Notes under the pieces: model-generated
What the model was told of the DNA's origin: nothing
Seen by the model: the letters and a program-made list of their open reading frames with translations, nothing else
Databases searched by the model: none
Assembly: GCA_050946655.1 (NCBI GenBank)
Contig: JBMNVE010000001.1
Coordinates: 62,001 to 126,000 of the forward strand
Direction of reading: 5' to 3'
DNA length: 64,000 nt
Source: JAXGRD01 sp050946655
GTDB taxonomy: Bacteria > Bacillota > Clostridia > Peptostreptococcales > Anaerovoracaceae
Part shown: positions 51,428 through 59,484 of the stretch, piece by piece
How the letters are laid out: each line of letters starts with the position of its first letter
Numbering within the stretch: the first letter of the stretch is position 1
Made by a program: the position numbers and the translations under genes

Positions 51428-53332
51428 CTATACCTCAATAAACATATCTTTTTCTTCGCCACAGTCCGGACAGATCCATTCATCAGGAAGCTTGTCGAAG
51501 AGTGTTCCCGGTGCCACTTCTCCTTCTTCGTCGCCCAGGTCTGCATCGTACTCGTATCCACAGCCATTGCATACGTACAGCTTGTAGCTCTTGGGCTCCT
51601 TCTTGGGTGTGGGTCTCTTCATCTTGACCGCAGGAGGTGCAACCTTCTTGGGTTCACCATTGTCCAGGGCCTTGATGAGAAGAGGCAGGATCTCCATCAG
51701 ATCTCCTACGATACCGTAGTCCGCATTTTTAAAGATGGCCGCATTTTTGTTCTTGTTGATGGCCACAATAGTGGTGGCATCCCTGATGCCCTTCAAGTGC
51801 TGCCCTGCTCCCGAAATTCCGCAGGCGATGTAGAGATTTCCATTGAAATTCTGTCCGGACATCCCCACATATCGATTGAGGGGCAGGTACTTCTGAGTCT
51901 CAGCTACCGGTCTGGAACATCCGATTGCCGCTCCCGCTTGGACCGCTAGGTCCTCGATCAGTTTCATATTGGCCTTTTCGCCGATTCCCTTTCCGGCACT
52001 GACAACTCTGTCTGCCTGAGCAATGGGCGTATCCAGGTCGATGCCCACGGTGAAGTCGTATCCATCCTTTTTGAGGGCTGCCACCAAGGCCTCCACCTTT
52101 TCCTTGGGAGAACCGGAAGTAAATAGTTCCTTCTTTCTGATCCCCGCAATGGGTCCCTTCCCCTTCTTCCTGCGGAAGGTTTCCTTGGGTTCCTTGCCCA
52201 AAATGCTGGCTGCAATGACCACCCTTTGGATCTCACTGGTTCCTTCGTAGATGGTGCAGATCTTGGCGTCTCTGTAGAATCGCTCCACTTCCATGCCCTT
52301 CAAGTATCCGTTTCCGCCGTGGATCTGCAAGGCTTCGTTGACAACTTCCAAGCAGATCTCAGATGTGTAACCCTTGGCCATGGCCGATTCCACTCCGTAA
52401 GGTTCACCATTGTCTTTCATCTCGGCCGCACTGTAGATCATGAATCTTGCCGCTCTGATCTTAGTTGCCATATCGGCGATCTTGAAGGAGTTGATCTGTT
52501 GGAAAGCAATGGGCTTACCGAACTGTTCTCTTTCCTTTGCATACTCTACCGATACTTCAAATGCTCCTTGTGCAATACCCAGTGCCTGGGAGGCTATGCC
52601 GATCCTGCCGCCGTCCAAGGTACTCATGGCAATTTTGAAGCCCTGTCCTTCCTTGCCCAGAAGGTTTTCTACCGGGACTTTCACATCGTTAAAGATCAGT
52701 TCTGCCGTGGAAGATGATCGGATACCCATCTTGTCGTAGTGGTCACCAAACTCAAAACCTTCCCAGCCCTTCTCCACAATAAATGCGCTGATCCCCTTGA
52801 TGCCGATATCCGGTGTGGTCACTGCAAAGACGATGTACGTGTCAGCAATATCTGCGTTGGTGATGAATATCTTGCCTCCATTGAGAAGATAGTGGTCGCC
52901 ACGGTACTCCGCTGTAGTCTCGGTACCGCCGGCATCACTTCCCGCATTGGGCTCAGTTAAACCAAAGGCTCCCAGCTTTTCCCCTTTTGCCAGAGGTACT
53001 AAATACTTCATCTTCTGCTCTTCCGTACCAAAGGCATAGATGGGATATGATCCCAAGGAAACATGAGCAGACAAGATAACACCCGTTCCTCCATCTACTC
53101 TGGACAGCTCTTCTACGGCGATGGCATAGGAGATAGAATCCAGTCCTGCACCACCATATTTTTTGGGGAATGGGATGCCCATCAGTCCCATCTCACCCAA
53201 TTTCTTCACTGCATCATGAGGAAACTCGTTGTTCTGATCCATCATAAATGCCAAAGGCTTTACCTCTTCTTCTGCAAAGGCTCTGATCTTTTTGCGGATC
53301 TCCTCATGTTGCTCCGTTGTTTTAAATAGCAT
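51428..53332 (-). CDS. Acyl-CoA dehydrogenase / EtfA FAD domain / rubredoxin fusion
   Basis: 634 residues in three parts. Residues 1-378 form a complete acyl-CoA dehydrogenase (FGLTEPNAGSDAGG, FITNADIADTYIVFA, MGIRSSSTAELIF, IHGGNGYLKGMEVER, catalytic Glu in CTIYEGTSEIQRV). Residues about 430-565 match only the C-terminal FAD domain of EtfA (ADRVVSAGKGIGE, SRPVAETQKYL, YVGMSGQNFNGNLYIACG, VAINKNKNAAIF). A Pro/Lys linker leads to a rubredoxin (last 52 residues) with CNGCG and CPDCG iron ligands. EtfA's N-terminal domain and EtfB are missing. Electrons could run from acyl-CoA through two FADs to rubredoxin. GGAGG lies before the ATG. Known parts are clear; the joint function is inferred. Confidence 0.94.
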   Translation of the reverse strand: MLFKTTEQHEEIRKKIRAFAEEEVKPLAFMMDQNNEFPHDAVKKLGEMGLMGIPFPKKYGGAGLDSISYAIAVEELSRVDGGTGVILSAHVSLGSYPIYAFGTEEQKMKYLVPLAKGEKLGAFGLTEPNAGSDAGGTETTAEYRGDHYLLNGGKIFITNADIADTYIVFAVTTPDIGIKGISAFIVEKGWEGFEFGDHYDKMGIRSSSTAELIFNDVKVPVENLLGKEGQGFKIAMSTLDGGRIGIASQALGIAQGAFEVSVEYAKEREQFGKPIAFQQINSFKIADMATKIRAARFMIYSAAEMKDNGEPYGVESAMAKGYTSEICLEVVNEALQIHGGNGYLKGMEVERFYRDAKICTIYEGTSEIQRVVIAASILGKEPKETFRRKKGKGPIAGIRKKELFTSGSPKEKVEALVAALKKDGYDFTVGIDLDTPIAQADRVVSAGKGIGEKANMKLIEDLAVQAGAAIGCSRPVAETQKYLPLNRYVGMSGQNFNGNLYIACGISGAGQHLKGIRDATTIVAINKNKNAAIFKNADYGIVGDLMEILPLLIKALDNGEPKKVAPPAVKMKRPTPKKEPKSYKLYVCNGCGYEYDADLGDEEGEVAPGTLFDKLPDEWICPDCGEEKDMFIEV

Positions 53333-53377
53333 ACAGTATACCTCCTTTATATTTGTTTTCCGGTTTTGCTTGCCTTT

Positions 53378-53383
53378 ATCATA
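53378..53383 (-). promoter_or_regulatory. -10 box of the fusion-fprA operon
   Basis: TATGAT on the minus strand, 45 bases before the fusion ATG, with no good -35. The Crp-type palindrome is centred about 41.5 bases upstream of the expected start, the standard position for a class II activator. Confidence 0.5.
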
Positions 53384-53404
53384 TCTCCTTTAATTTTCTT
53401 TTGT

Positions 53405-53420
53405 TGTGGCAAATGCCACA
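53405..53420. promoter_or_regulatory. Crp/Fnr-type operator palindrome
   Basis: Perfect palindrome TGTGGCA-AA-TGCCACA, the same 16-base layout as Crp/Fnr sites (TGTG-N8-CACA). It lies between two divergent promoters, the fusion operon on the minus strand and the Crp-family gene on the plus strand. Confidence 0.75.
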
Positions 53421-53426
53421 GTATTG

Positions 53427-53435
53427 TGATATAAT
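53427..53435 (+). promoter_or_regulatory. Extended -10 promoter of the Crp-family regulator gene
   Basis: TGATATAAT (TGN before a perfect TATAAT at 53430-53435), 24 bases before the start codon. No usable -35. The operator would sit in the -35/-10 zone and could repress. Confidence 0.6.
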
Positions 53436-53459
53436 CCATATTATATTAAGGAGGTTGCC

Positions 53460-54101
53460 ATGAACATCTCATTGGACAGAAATATTTCAAAAGATTCTTT
53501 GGAAAAAATGACCGCTTGCTTCAAGCCGGAGTTCAAAGATTATGAAGCCGGCGAGACCATCATGCAGTTTTCCTACGAGATCCAAAACATCGGCGTGATC
53601 ATCAAGGGCAAAGCCCGCCTTGTGGGGATCAATGCCGATGGCGAATACATCATTACAGAGAACTACTCTTCTCGGGACGTCTTCGGAGAACTGTTTTCCT
53701 TTCCCTTGGAGGGCTATGAGTATTATGTAGAAGCGGTAGACGACTGCAGGGTGATCTATCTGGACTACGACCACACCATCTCCCCTTGCGACAACGTCTG
53801 CCCTCACCATTCCCAGTTGATCAGCAATCTGTTTTACCTTACGGCACAAAAATCACAGGCCCTGACCCTGCACCTGAATATCCTCAACCAGCACACCATT
53901 CGGAAGAAACTTCTGACCTACCTGAGATACATCCACGGAAAGACCGGGGAAGATACTTTCGAGATACCCATGTCATTGGTGGCGCTGGCCGAGTACTTAT
54001 GTGTGGATCGAAGTGCGCTCATGCGAGAGATTCGGCTCCTAAAAAAAGAAGGGATCTTGGACTCCAACAGACGGCAATTCACATTTCTCAAACATGAATA
54101 G
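53460..54101 (+). CDS. Crp/Fnr-family transcriptional regulator
   Basis: 213 residues. An N-terminal cyclic-nucleotide-binding-like beta-barrel (FKDYEAGETIMQFSYEIQNIGVIIKGKARL, DVFGELFSF) is followed by a dimer helix and a C-terminal winged helix (LVALAEYLCVDRSALMREIRLLKKEGIL). Two Cys residues (SPCDNVCPHHSQ, C-x3-C near residues 110-114) lie in the sensor domain after the barrel. They could bind metal, haem or respond to redox, but a four-Cys Fnr cluster motif is absent. It is divergent from the fusion-fprA operon and probably its activator. AAGGAGG lies 5 bases before the ATG. Confidence 0.9.
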   Translation: MNISLDRNISKDSLEKMTACFKPEFKDYEAGETIMQFSYEIQNIGVIIKGKARLVGINADGEYIITENYSSRDVFGELFSFPLEGYEYYVEAVDDCRVIYLDYDHTISPCDNVCPHHSQLISNLFYLTAQKSQALTLHLNILNQHTIRKKLLTYLRYIHGKTGEDTFEIPMSLVALAEYLCVDRSALMREIRLLKKEGILDSNRRQFTFLKHE

Positions 54102-54180
54102 CAATCCCTTTCCCACCGGGGTGTCTCCTTATCCCGGAAGCATTTTTGCGCGCAATTTTTTAGACTATTTAGATGGTCGG

Positions 54181-54378
54181 CAAAAAATCTTGACCTTCCC
54201 CACTGTAGCCCCGGAATGTCAGGACAAAATACCGACATCCTCTCCATGACACGACTGATGTTGGGATTTTTTTACTCTGGATCTGCTCGTGGCGTGCACA
54301 GAAAGCTGTTTTAAGCCATTTATCAGCCGCAAAATCCCATTTTTCTTCTTCCTTTTCGGTCAATGTCAAGATTTTTTG
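54181..54378. repeat. Possible MITE-like element with 14-bp terminal inverted repeats
   Basis: CAAAAAATCTTGAC (54181-54194) and its exact inverse GTCAAGATTTTTTG (54365-54378) bound a 198-base segment inside the gene-free stretch 54102-54538. The interior has a further imperfect repeat (CGACATC/GATGTTG). No transposase and no convincing gene. Copy number in the genome is unknown, so this is only a candidate. Confidence 0.4.
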
Positions 54379-54429
54379 TGGACAGAACCGAGAATCTACA
54401 AGGTTGGACTTCGCTTCATGGGGTCGGAT

Positions 54430-54460
54430 GAAAAAGACCACCGGCTCAGCCGGTGGTCTT
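54430..54460 (-). terminator. Terminator of the GntR-ABC operon
   Basis: Perfect 12-bp stem AAGACCACCGGC/GCCGGTGGTCTT with a 3-base loop. The minus direction ends in TTTTTC. It lies 78 bases after the permease stop. Confidence 0.85.
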
Positions 54461-54538
54461 GATTTTATGGTATGTGTCATATTGGTGATACAGTCTATTA
54501 GCGTTGTTCTTTTGGCAATTATGACTGAGCATCCTCAA

Positions 54539-55330
54539 CTACTCCAGATTCAGTTTCTTCTTCAAAATGTGGTGGGTGATCACGTAATATGCCACAGATA
54601 AGATTGCCGAATGGGCTCCTATGACCAGAAGGATGAGGTGGTAGGACGCATCACCTTCCAAGGCGAAGCTCAGTTTGCTCGTCTCTCCTATTACGGCTAT
54701 GCCAATGCCGATTCTTCCCATGAAGAAAACGATGATGGTCTCGGCGACATTGAGTCCTACATAGGCAAGGATGGCTCCCAGTATCCTATAATTGCTCCAC
54801 AGGTGGCCAAGAGAGATGGCGGCGTAGATTTGAAGGATCGTATGGGCCATGCTCAAGAAGAGCACCACCAGAAATTCCACCGAATACAAGAAACCCTTGG
54901 CTCCCACCAGTTCCCACATCCTGCTGAACAGCATCCCGATTTCCGATAGCCTCAGCTCTCCTGTGGATGCGATGATGATCATCGCAGAGAGGATGCCAAC
55001 GATGGAGCCGATGGTCATCCATATTATTGCTGTGATTCCTTTATTCCAAATATGTCTCCCTGTAGTTACCGGGAGAGCAAAAGTGAGATAACCTTCATTT
55101 CCCAGCAAGTTCTTGTAGAACCTCTGCACAATGAGGATGACCGTCATTACCGCGGCACCGATGGCCACCGCCGAATACAGCAAGATGACGATCCCTTTGA
55201 ATATTGTCCAGACATCTAGGATATTTACCACGATCCCCATGACCAGGGACATGAATAGTAACGCCACATACAGAGGCAGAAGGATTCGCCCCATGGCACT
55301 CATTTCATACTTCATCAATTTCCCTAGCAT
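54539..55330 (-). CDS. ABC-2-type permease subunit
   Basis: 263 residues with six predicted TM helices (about 17-40, 46-68, 100-123, 144-166, 176-200 and 234-254). There is no recognisable sequence motif beyond this architecture and its position after an ATPase gene (7-base overlap), as in GntR-regulated YtrBC-like and bacitracin/lantibiotic-type exporters. Substrate unknown. The transporter may respond to cell-wall stress by analogy with YtrA operons. Confidence 0.8.
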   Translation of the reverse strand: MLGKLMKYEMSAMGRILLPLYVALLFMSLVMGIVVNILDVWTIFKGIVILLYSAVAIGAAVMTVILIVQRFYKNLLGNEGYLTFALPVTTGRHIWNKGITAIIWMTIGSIVGILSAMIIIASTGELRLSEIGMLFSRMWELVGAKGFLYSVEFLVVLFLSMAHTILQIYAAISLGHLWSNYRILGAILAYVGLNVAETIIVFFMGRIGIGIAVIGETSKLSFALEGDASYHLILLVIGAHSAILSVAYYVITHHILKKKLNLE

Positions 55331-56019
55331 TTGAACACCTCCCTGAACAATACATCTACGCTCTTTCCCTCTTCTTCTCTCAACTCCTCCGCCTGCTTGT
55401 CTAGCACTATTTCTCCGGCCTTTAAAAACACGACTCCGTCCAGCACCGATTCCACATCGGAAATCAAATGGGTAGAAATGATGACTAAGGAATCCTCACT
55501 GTAATTGGATATGATGGTTCTTAGGATATAATCCCGTGCTGCCGGATCCACCCCCGCAATGGGTTCATCGAGAAAATATATTTTTGCATTGCGGCTCATG
55601 GTCAAGATCAGCTGTACCTTCTCCCTGTTCCCCTTTGAAAATTTCTTCATGGGGATATCTAACGGTAGTCCTAAGTTTTGAAACATTTCCCTTGCTTTTC
55701 CTTCATCAAAATCCTTAAAAAAGTCTTTATAGAGCTTGATCAGTTTTTCGATGGGCAGGTAGAGAGGCAAGAACTCCCTATCCGGCAGATAAGCAACCAT
55801 TGCTTTGGTCTCCGGCCCCGGCATCTTTCCATCGATAAGAACCTGTCCGCCGTCGGGCACCAAAAGGCCGTTTGCCAGTTTGATCATGGTGGTCTTTCCC
55901 GAGCCGTTGGGCCCCAGAAGACCGACAATCTGCCCCGCTCCTAAACTCAGATCCACATTGGATAGTGCCGTCATTCCGCTGTACCTCTTTGTTACGCCTT
56001 TGCATTCAAACAAACTCAT
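55324..56019 (-). CDS. ABC transporter ATP-binding subunit
   Basis: 231 residues. Walker A is GPNGSGKTT, the Q-loop region is MVAYLPDRE (no Gln; unusual but seen in this subgroup), the signature is FSKGNREKVQL (in place of LSGGQ), Walker B is KIYFLDEPIAGVD and the H-loop is ISTH. The start at 56019 overlaps the GntR stop by four bases (ATGA) and has AGGAGG seven bases upstream. It forms an exporter with the downstream permease. Confidence 0.93.
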   Translation of the reverse strand: MSLFECKGVTKRYSGMTALSNVDLSLGAGQIVGLLGPNGSGKTTMIKLANGLLVPDGGQVLIDGKMPGPETKAMVAYLPDREFLPLYLPIEKLIKLYKDFFKDFDEGKAREMFQNLGLPLDIPMKKFSKGNREKVQLILTMSRNAKIYFLDEPIAGVDPAARDYILRTIISNYSEDSLVIISTHLISDVESVLDGVVFLKAGEIVLDKQAEELREEEGKSVDVLFREVFKC

Positions 56020-56387
56020 TTTTCTGCCTCCTCTGCCCACTTGGCCACTGCTTTTACGATTTGTTCTTTATTCATTCCCATCTTTTCCAAATTTGTAAAG
56101 AGTTCACGGATAAACTCTTCTCCCAGCGCTATCCTCATCTTGTCCAATGTTTCTTCCTCCTTGGTCACAAACCTTCCGTTGGTCCTCTCCGTATAAAACA
56201 GTCCTTCCCTTTCCATTTCCGTCAATGCCCTTTGCATGGTATTGGGATTCACGGCTGCCTCCATGGCCAGCTCTCTAACCGCAGGTAGTTTTTCTCCCGG
56301 CTTGTACACGCCTTTGGCAATGCTCAATTTCATTTGTTCCACGATCTGTGTATATATCGGTAATCCCGGTTTAAATTTCCAATCCAC
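56016..56387 (-). CDS. GntR-family (YtrA-like) transcriptional repressor
   Basis: 123 residues, the short YtrA subfamily. The winged helix (PIYTQIVEQMKLSIAKG, LPAVRELAMEAAVNPNTMQRALTEMEREGL) is followed by a 50-residue helical dimerisation tail with no effector domain. YtrA regulators control adjacent ABC transporters and themselves, and here the ABC genes overlap it. A palindrome on its promoter (56419-56440) is the likely operator. Confidence 0.93.
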   Translation of the reverse strand: MDWKFKPGLPIYTQIVEQMKLSIAKGVYKPGEKLPAVRELAMEAAVNPNTMQRALTEMEREGLFYTERTNGRFVTKEEETLDKMRIALGEEFIRELFTNLEKMGMNKEQIVKAVAKWAEEAEK

Positions 56388-56418
56388 TTTTTCCTCCTTC
56401 CCTTCTCGCTCTGTATCA

Positions 56419-56440
56419 TTGTATTAACTACTTAGTACAA
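56419..56440. promoter_or_regulatory. Candidate GntR operator
   Basis: Near-perfect inverted repeat: TTGTATTAA-CTAC-TTAGTACAA (8 of 9 arm positions match). It overlaps the -10 of the gntR promoter, so binding would repress the gntR-ABC operon. Confidence 0.6.
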
Positions 56441-56465
56441 TAGTACATTCTCAAAGAAATGTCAA
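56437..56465 (-). promoter_or_regulatory. Promoter of the GntR-ABC operon
   Basis: Minus strand: perfect TTGACA (56465-56460), 17 bases, TATTGT (56442-56437). Confidence 0.65.
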
Positions 56466-56523
56466 GAGGGTTTGAAAGGTTTTTTCGCCATCTCTTTCTC
56501 TTTATCACAGCGTATAAATATGG

Positions 56524-56529
56524 TATAAT
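56524..56529 (+). promoter_or_regulatory. -10 box upstream of the class A PBP
   Basis: Perfect TATAAT 39 bases before the start codon. The -35 at proper spacing (TTTATC) is weak. Confidence 0.5.
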
Positions 56530-56568
56530 TGTCACGTATGTAATGCATATCTTGAAAGGAAAAAGACA

Positions 56569-59466
56569 ATGACGGGAATGCGAAGCAAATCAAAAAATAG
56601 AAGTGAAACGAGGAACAAGGGAAAGAGGAGGGCAAAGAGTACCATCAAATTTCTACTGACTGTGTTTGCAGTCATGGTGGTTTTTCTTGTCTTCTACACG
56701 GTGACGGTTATCGCCAACGCCCCCAGAATCAATACCGATGATATTTATGCCTATTTGCCGGAGAGTTCTATTCTCTACGACGATCAGGGCAAACAGATCG
56801 ATACAGTCTTTGTGGACGGCGGGAACCGGATCAATATTGAATACAAGGATCTGCCCAAGGATCTGGTCAATGCGGTAGTTGCTATTGAGGATAAGACCTT
56901 TTGGGATCATCACGGGTTTAACTTTGTGCGAGTTTTGGGTGCCATCAAGGAAAGTGTCTTCTCCGGAGGCGTCATCGGCGGGACCAGCACCATCACCCAG
57001 CAGCTGGCCCGGAACGTCTACCTTTCTGAGACCAAGAGCGTTCGCTCCCTCAACCGTAAGGTGACGGAAGCCTGGTATACGGTCCAATTGGAAAGGAGCC
57101 TTACTAAGGAACAGATCATTGAGGCTTATCTAAACACCATATACCTAGGGAACAACTCCTACGGTGTGGAAGCGGCAGCCAGATCATATTTCAACAAACC
57201 GGCGGCCGAAATGGATCTGCTGGAATGTGCGGCCATCGCTTCTATCCCCAAATCACCGGACGCCTATGCTCTGGTGAAGACATATGACAACGATACGCTG
57301 GCGGAAAACTCCGTGGACCTTTCCAAAAAAACGGTCTTGGAGCGGTCTGCAGGCTTCACCACCATTTACAACGGTGATGCTTCCAAGGAGCGTCGGGATA
57401 CTACCTTGCAGTTTATGAAAGAACAAAAGTATATTACTGCAGACACCCTAAAAAAGGTCCAAGCTGATGATCTCTCGGGGCATATTAAGTTAGGTGGCAA
57501 TACGGTCACCGGATCATCTGTGTACTTCTCCGAATTTGTCGTAGATACGGTGATCAAGGATCTAGTGGCAGAGGGCTACTCTGAAGAAGACGCCAGAAGG
57601 CTCATCTACACCGGTGGGCTGCAAATTTATACGACCCAGAACACCCAGGCCCAGAATGCCATCAAGGATGCATTTGCGGAGAGCAGCAACTTCCCCGCCG
57701 TAGACTACGGGGACACTCGATTTGACGATAAGGGAAACATCATCAGCAGTGAAGGAGCACTTCTTCTCTACTCCCATGATACTTACTTGCCGGGAGGCGC
57801 TTTCACCTTCCAAAGCGACGAGATCAACGTGGATAAAGACGGGAATCTCACTTTACTAAAGGATAAACGACTGAATTTCTACAAGACTGTCGTCAACGGA
57901 GAAACAGATTATTCCGTGGAATTCAAGCCCATGTATGTCCGGGAAGACGGTTACTTCTACAGCATAGAAAGCGGCACATTGATCATTCCCAAACAGTATA
58001 AGTCCCTGGATAGTGAAGGAAATTTAAGAATCAAGGCGAATTTCCTCAAGGATTATCCCGATACCATCACCGTTACAGACGGAGTCTACAGTGTAGGAAG
58101 CTCCGGTTATTCCCTCAAGCAGAAGGTCCGCCAGCCCCAGGGTGCCATGGTGATCTGTGATAACAAGACCGGTGCCGTGGTGGCCATGGAAGGTGGAAGA
58201 GATGTGACCGGCCAGATGATCTACAACAGAGCCATAAAACCAAGACAGCCCGGATCTTCCATCAAGCCTCTTGCTGTCTATGCTCCTGCCCTGGAACAAG
58301 GTGTAGAAGCAGCGGCTACCGGAAAAGCCATGTCCTTTAAGGAATACGATAAAAATCAAAAGACTGCCGGCTACGGTAGCTATTGGACAGCTGCCAGCAG
58401 GATCAACGATGCGGAACTTGTGGTCAACGGTAAAGTGTGGCCAAGAAACGCCTATGGCGGATACAAGGGAATGTTGACCCTGAGAGCGTCTGTAGAACAG
58501 TCAGTCAACGTAAATGCTGTGCGGGTATTCCAGCAAGTAGGGCCTGAATACTCCTCAGGAATGTTGAAGAAGTTCGGCGTCACCACGGTTGTGGAAAAAG
58601 GCGATGTAAGTGATATGAATGCCGCCGCCCTAGCCCTAGGAGGTATGACTAACGGGATCTCTCCTCTTGAGATGAGTTCTGCTTATACTACCTTCCCCAG
58701 CCTGGGAGAACACAAGGAGTATACCGTCTACAAAGAGGTAAAGAATAACAAGGGTGAAGTGATCCTAAAACAAAAGAACAACTCCACTAAAGTCATGGAT
58801 CCCGGTGTGGCCTATATCATGATGGACATCCTTCGGACCACCGTCAGCAACGGCATCGCAAGTCCTGCAGCCACGGGCAATCAGGTCACAGCCGGTAAGA
58901 CCGGTACCACATCCAACAATTATGACGCATGGTTCTGCGGTTTTACGCCACAGTACTCCGCAGCTCTTTGGATAGGAAACGATTTGAATATTGAATTGAC
59001 CGAAGGGTCGGCTGCTGCAGCCAGGCTTTGGGGAAAAATTATGACCGATGCCACAGCCGGATTGTCCGGCTCACTGCCAGGCAGGCCATCCAACGTAATC
59101 ACGGTAAACGGTGAACTGTTCGTCAAGGGCACGGAAAAAGGCGCTCCAAAGGTGGAAGAGGAAAAAGCTAAGGTGGAAGAGGAAAAAGCTAAGGTGGAAG
59201 TGGAAACCTGTGCAGACTCCGGATACATCGCATGTCCTTGGTGTACCAATAGAAAAAGGGTGGAAATGGACGAGGATGACCCTCATAGTAAGTTCTACTG
59301 TGCCATCCACAACAAGGACTCAGCCAAGTATCCGGTAGCACCGGGAGAAGAAACCAAGCTTCCGGCACCGGAACCTGCTGTTCCACCCAAGGAAGAGGAT
59401 GACGATGACGATGACAACGGGGACGATGACAATGGTGATACCCCCGACCCTCCGTCTGAGCCTTAA
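56569..59466 (+). CDS. Class A penicillin-binding protein (PBP1A-like)
   Basis: Bifunctional peptidoglycan synthase, 965 residues. A basic cytoplasmic start and one TM helix (about 27-49) precede the glycosyltransferase domain (EDKTFWDHHGFN, GGTSTITQQLARN, EAYLNTIYLGNNSYGV). The transpeptidase has S563-x2-K566 (QPGSSIKP), S645-V-N647 and K777-T-G. The C-terminal 100 residues are unusual: a tandem KVEEEKA repeat, a cysteine cluster (TCADSGYIACPWCTNRKR, then FYCAIH) and an Asp-rich tail. It is followed by maf after 18 bases. Confidence 0.95.
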   Translation: MTGMRSKSKNRSETRNKGKRRAKSTIKFLLTVFAVMVVFLVFYTVTVIANAPRINTDDIYAYLPESSILYDDQGKQIDTVFVDGGNRINIEYKDLPKDLVNAVVAIEDKTFWDHHGFNFVRVLGAIKESVFSGGVIGGTSTITQQLARNVYLSETKSVRSLNRKVTEAWYTVQLERSLTKEQIIEAYLNTIYLGNNSYGVEAAARSYFNKPAAEMDLLECAAIASIPKSPDAYALVKTYDNDTLAENSVDLSKKTVLERSAGFTTIYNGDASKERRDTTLQFMKEQKYITADTLKKVQADDLSGHIKLGGNTVTGSSVYFSEFVVDTVIKDLVAEGYSEEDARRLIYTGGLQIYTTQNTQAQNAIKDAFAESSNFPAVDYGDTRFDDKGNIISSEGALLLYSHDTYLPGGAFTFQSDEINVDKDGNLTLLKDKRLNFYKTVVNGETDYSVEFKPMYVREDGYFYSIESGTLIIPKQYKSLDSEGNLRIKANFLKDYPDTITVTDGVYSVGSSGYSLKQKVRQPQGAMVICDNKTGAVVAMEGGRDVTGQMIYNRAIKPRQPGSSIKPLAVYAPALEQGVEAAATGKAMSFKEYDKNQKTAGYGSYWTAASRINDAELVVNGKVWPRNAYGGYKGMLTLRASVEQSVNVNAVRVFQQVGPEYSSGMLKKFGVTTVVEKGDVSDMNAAALALGGMTNGISPLEMSSAYTTFPSLGEHKEYTVYKEVKNNKGEVILKQKNNSTKVMDPGVAYIMMDILRTTVSNGIASPAATGNQVTAGKTGTTSNNYDAWFCGFTPQYSAALWIGNDLNIELTEGSAAAARLWGKIMTDATAGLSGSLPGRPSNVITVNGELFVKGTEKGAPKVEEEKAKVEEEKAKVEVETCADSGYIACPWCTNRKRVEMDEDDPHSKFYCAIHNKDSAKYPVAPGEETKLPAPEPAVPPKEEDDDDDDNGDDDNGDTPDPPSEP
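59153..59199 (+). repeat. Short tandem repeat coding for KVEEEKA
   Basis: A 21-base unit encoding KVEEEKA occurs twice in tandem, followed by a third partial unit (KVEVE), within the PBP C-terminal region. Copy number could vary by slippage without shifting the frame. Confidence 0.7.
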
Positions 59467-59484
59467 TTTTTAGGAGGAGATAAT

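Noticed and set aside
54169..54480. Minus-strand open frame of 103 codons
   Set aside because: It runs through the ABC-operon terminator hairpin and the inverted-repeat segment, has no ribosome binding site and no family resemblance, so it is probably chance or the translation of a repeat.
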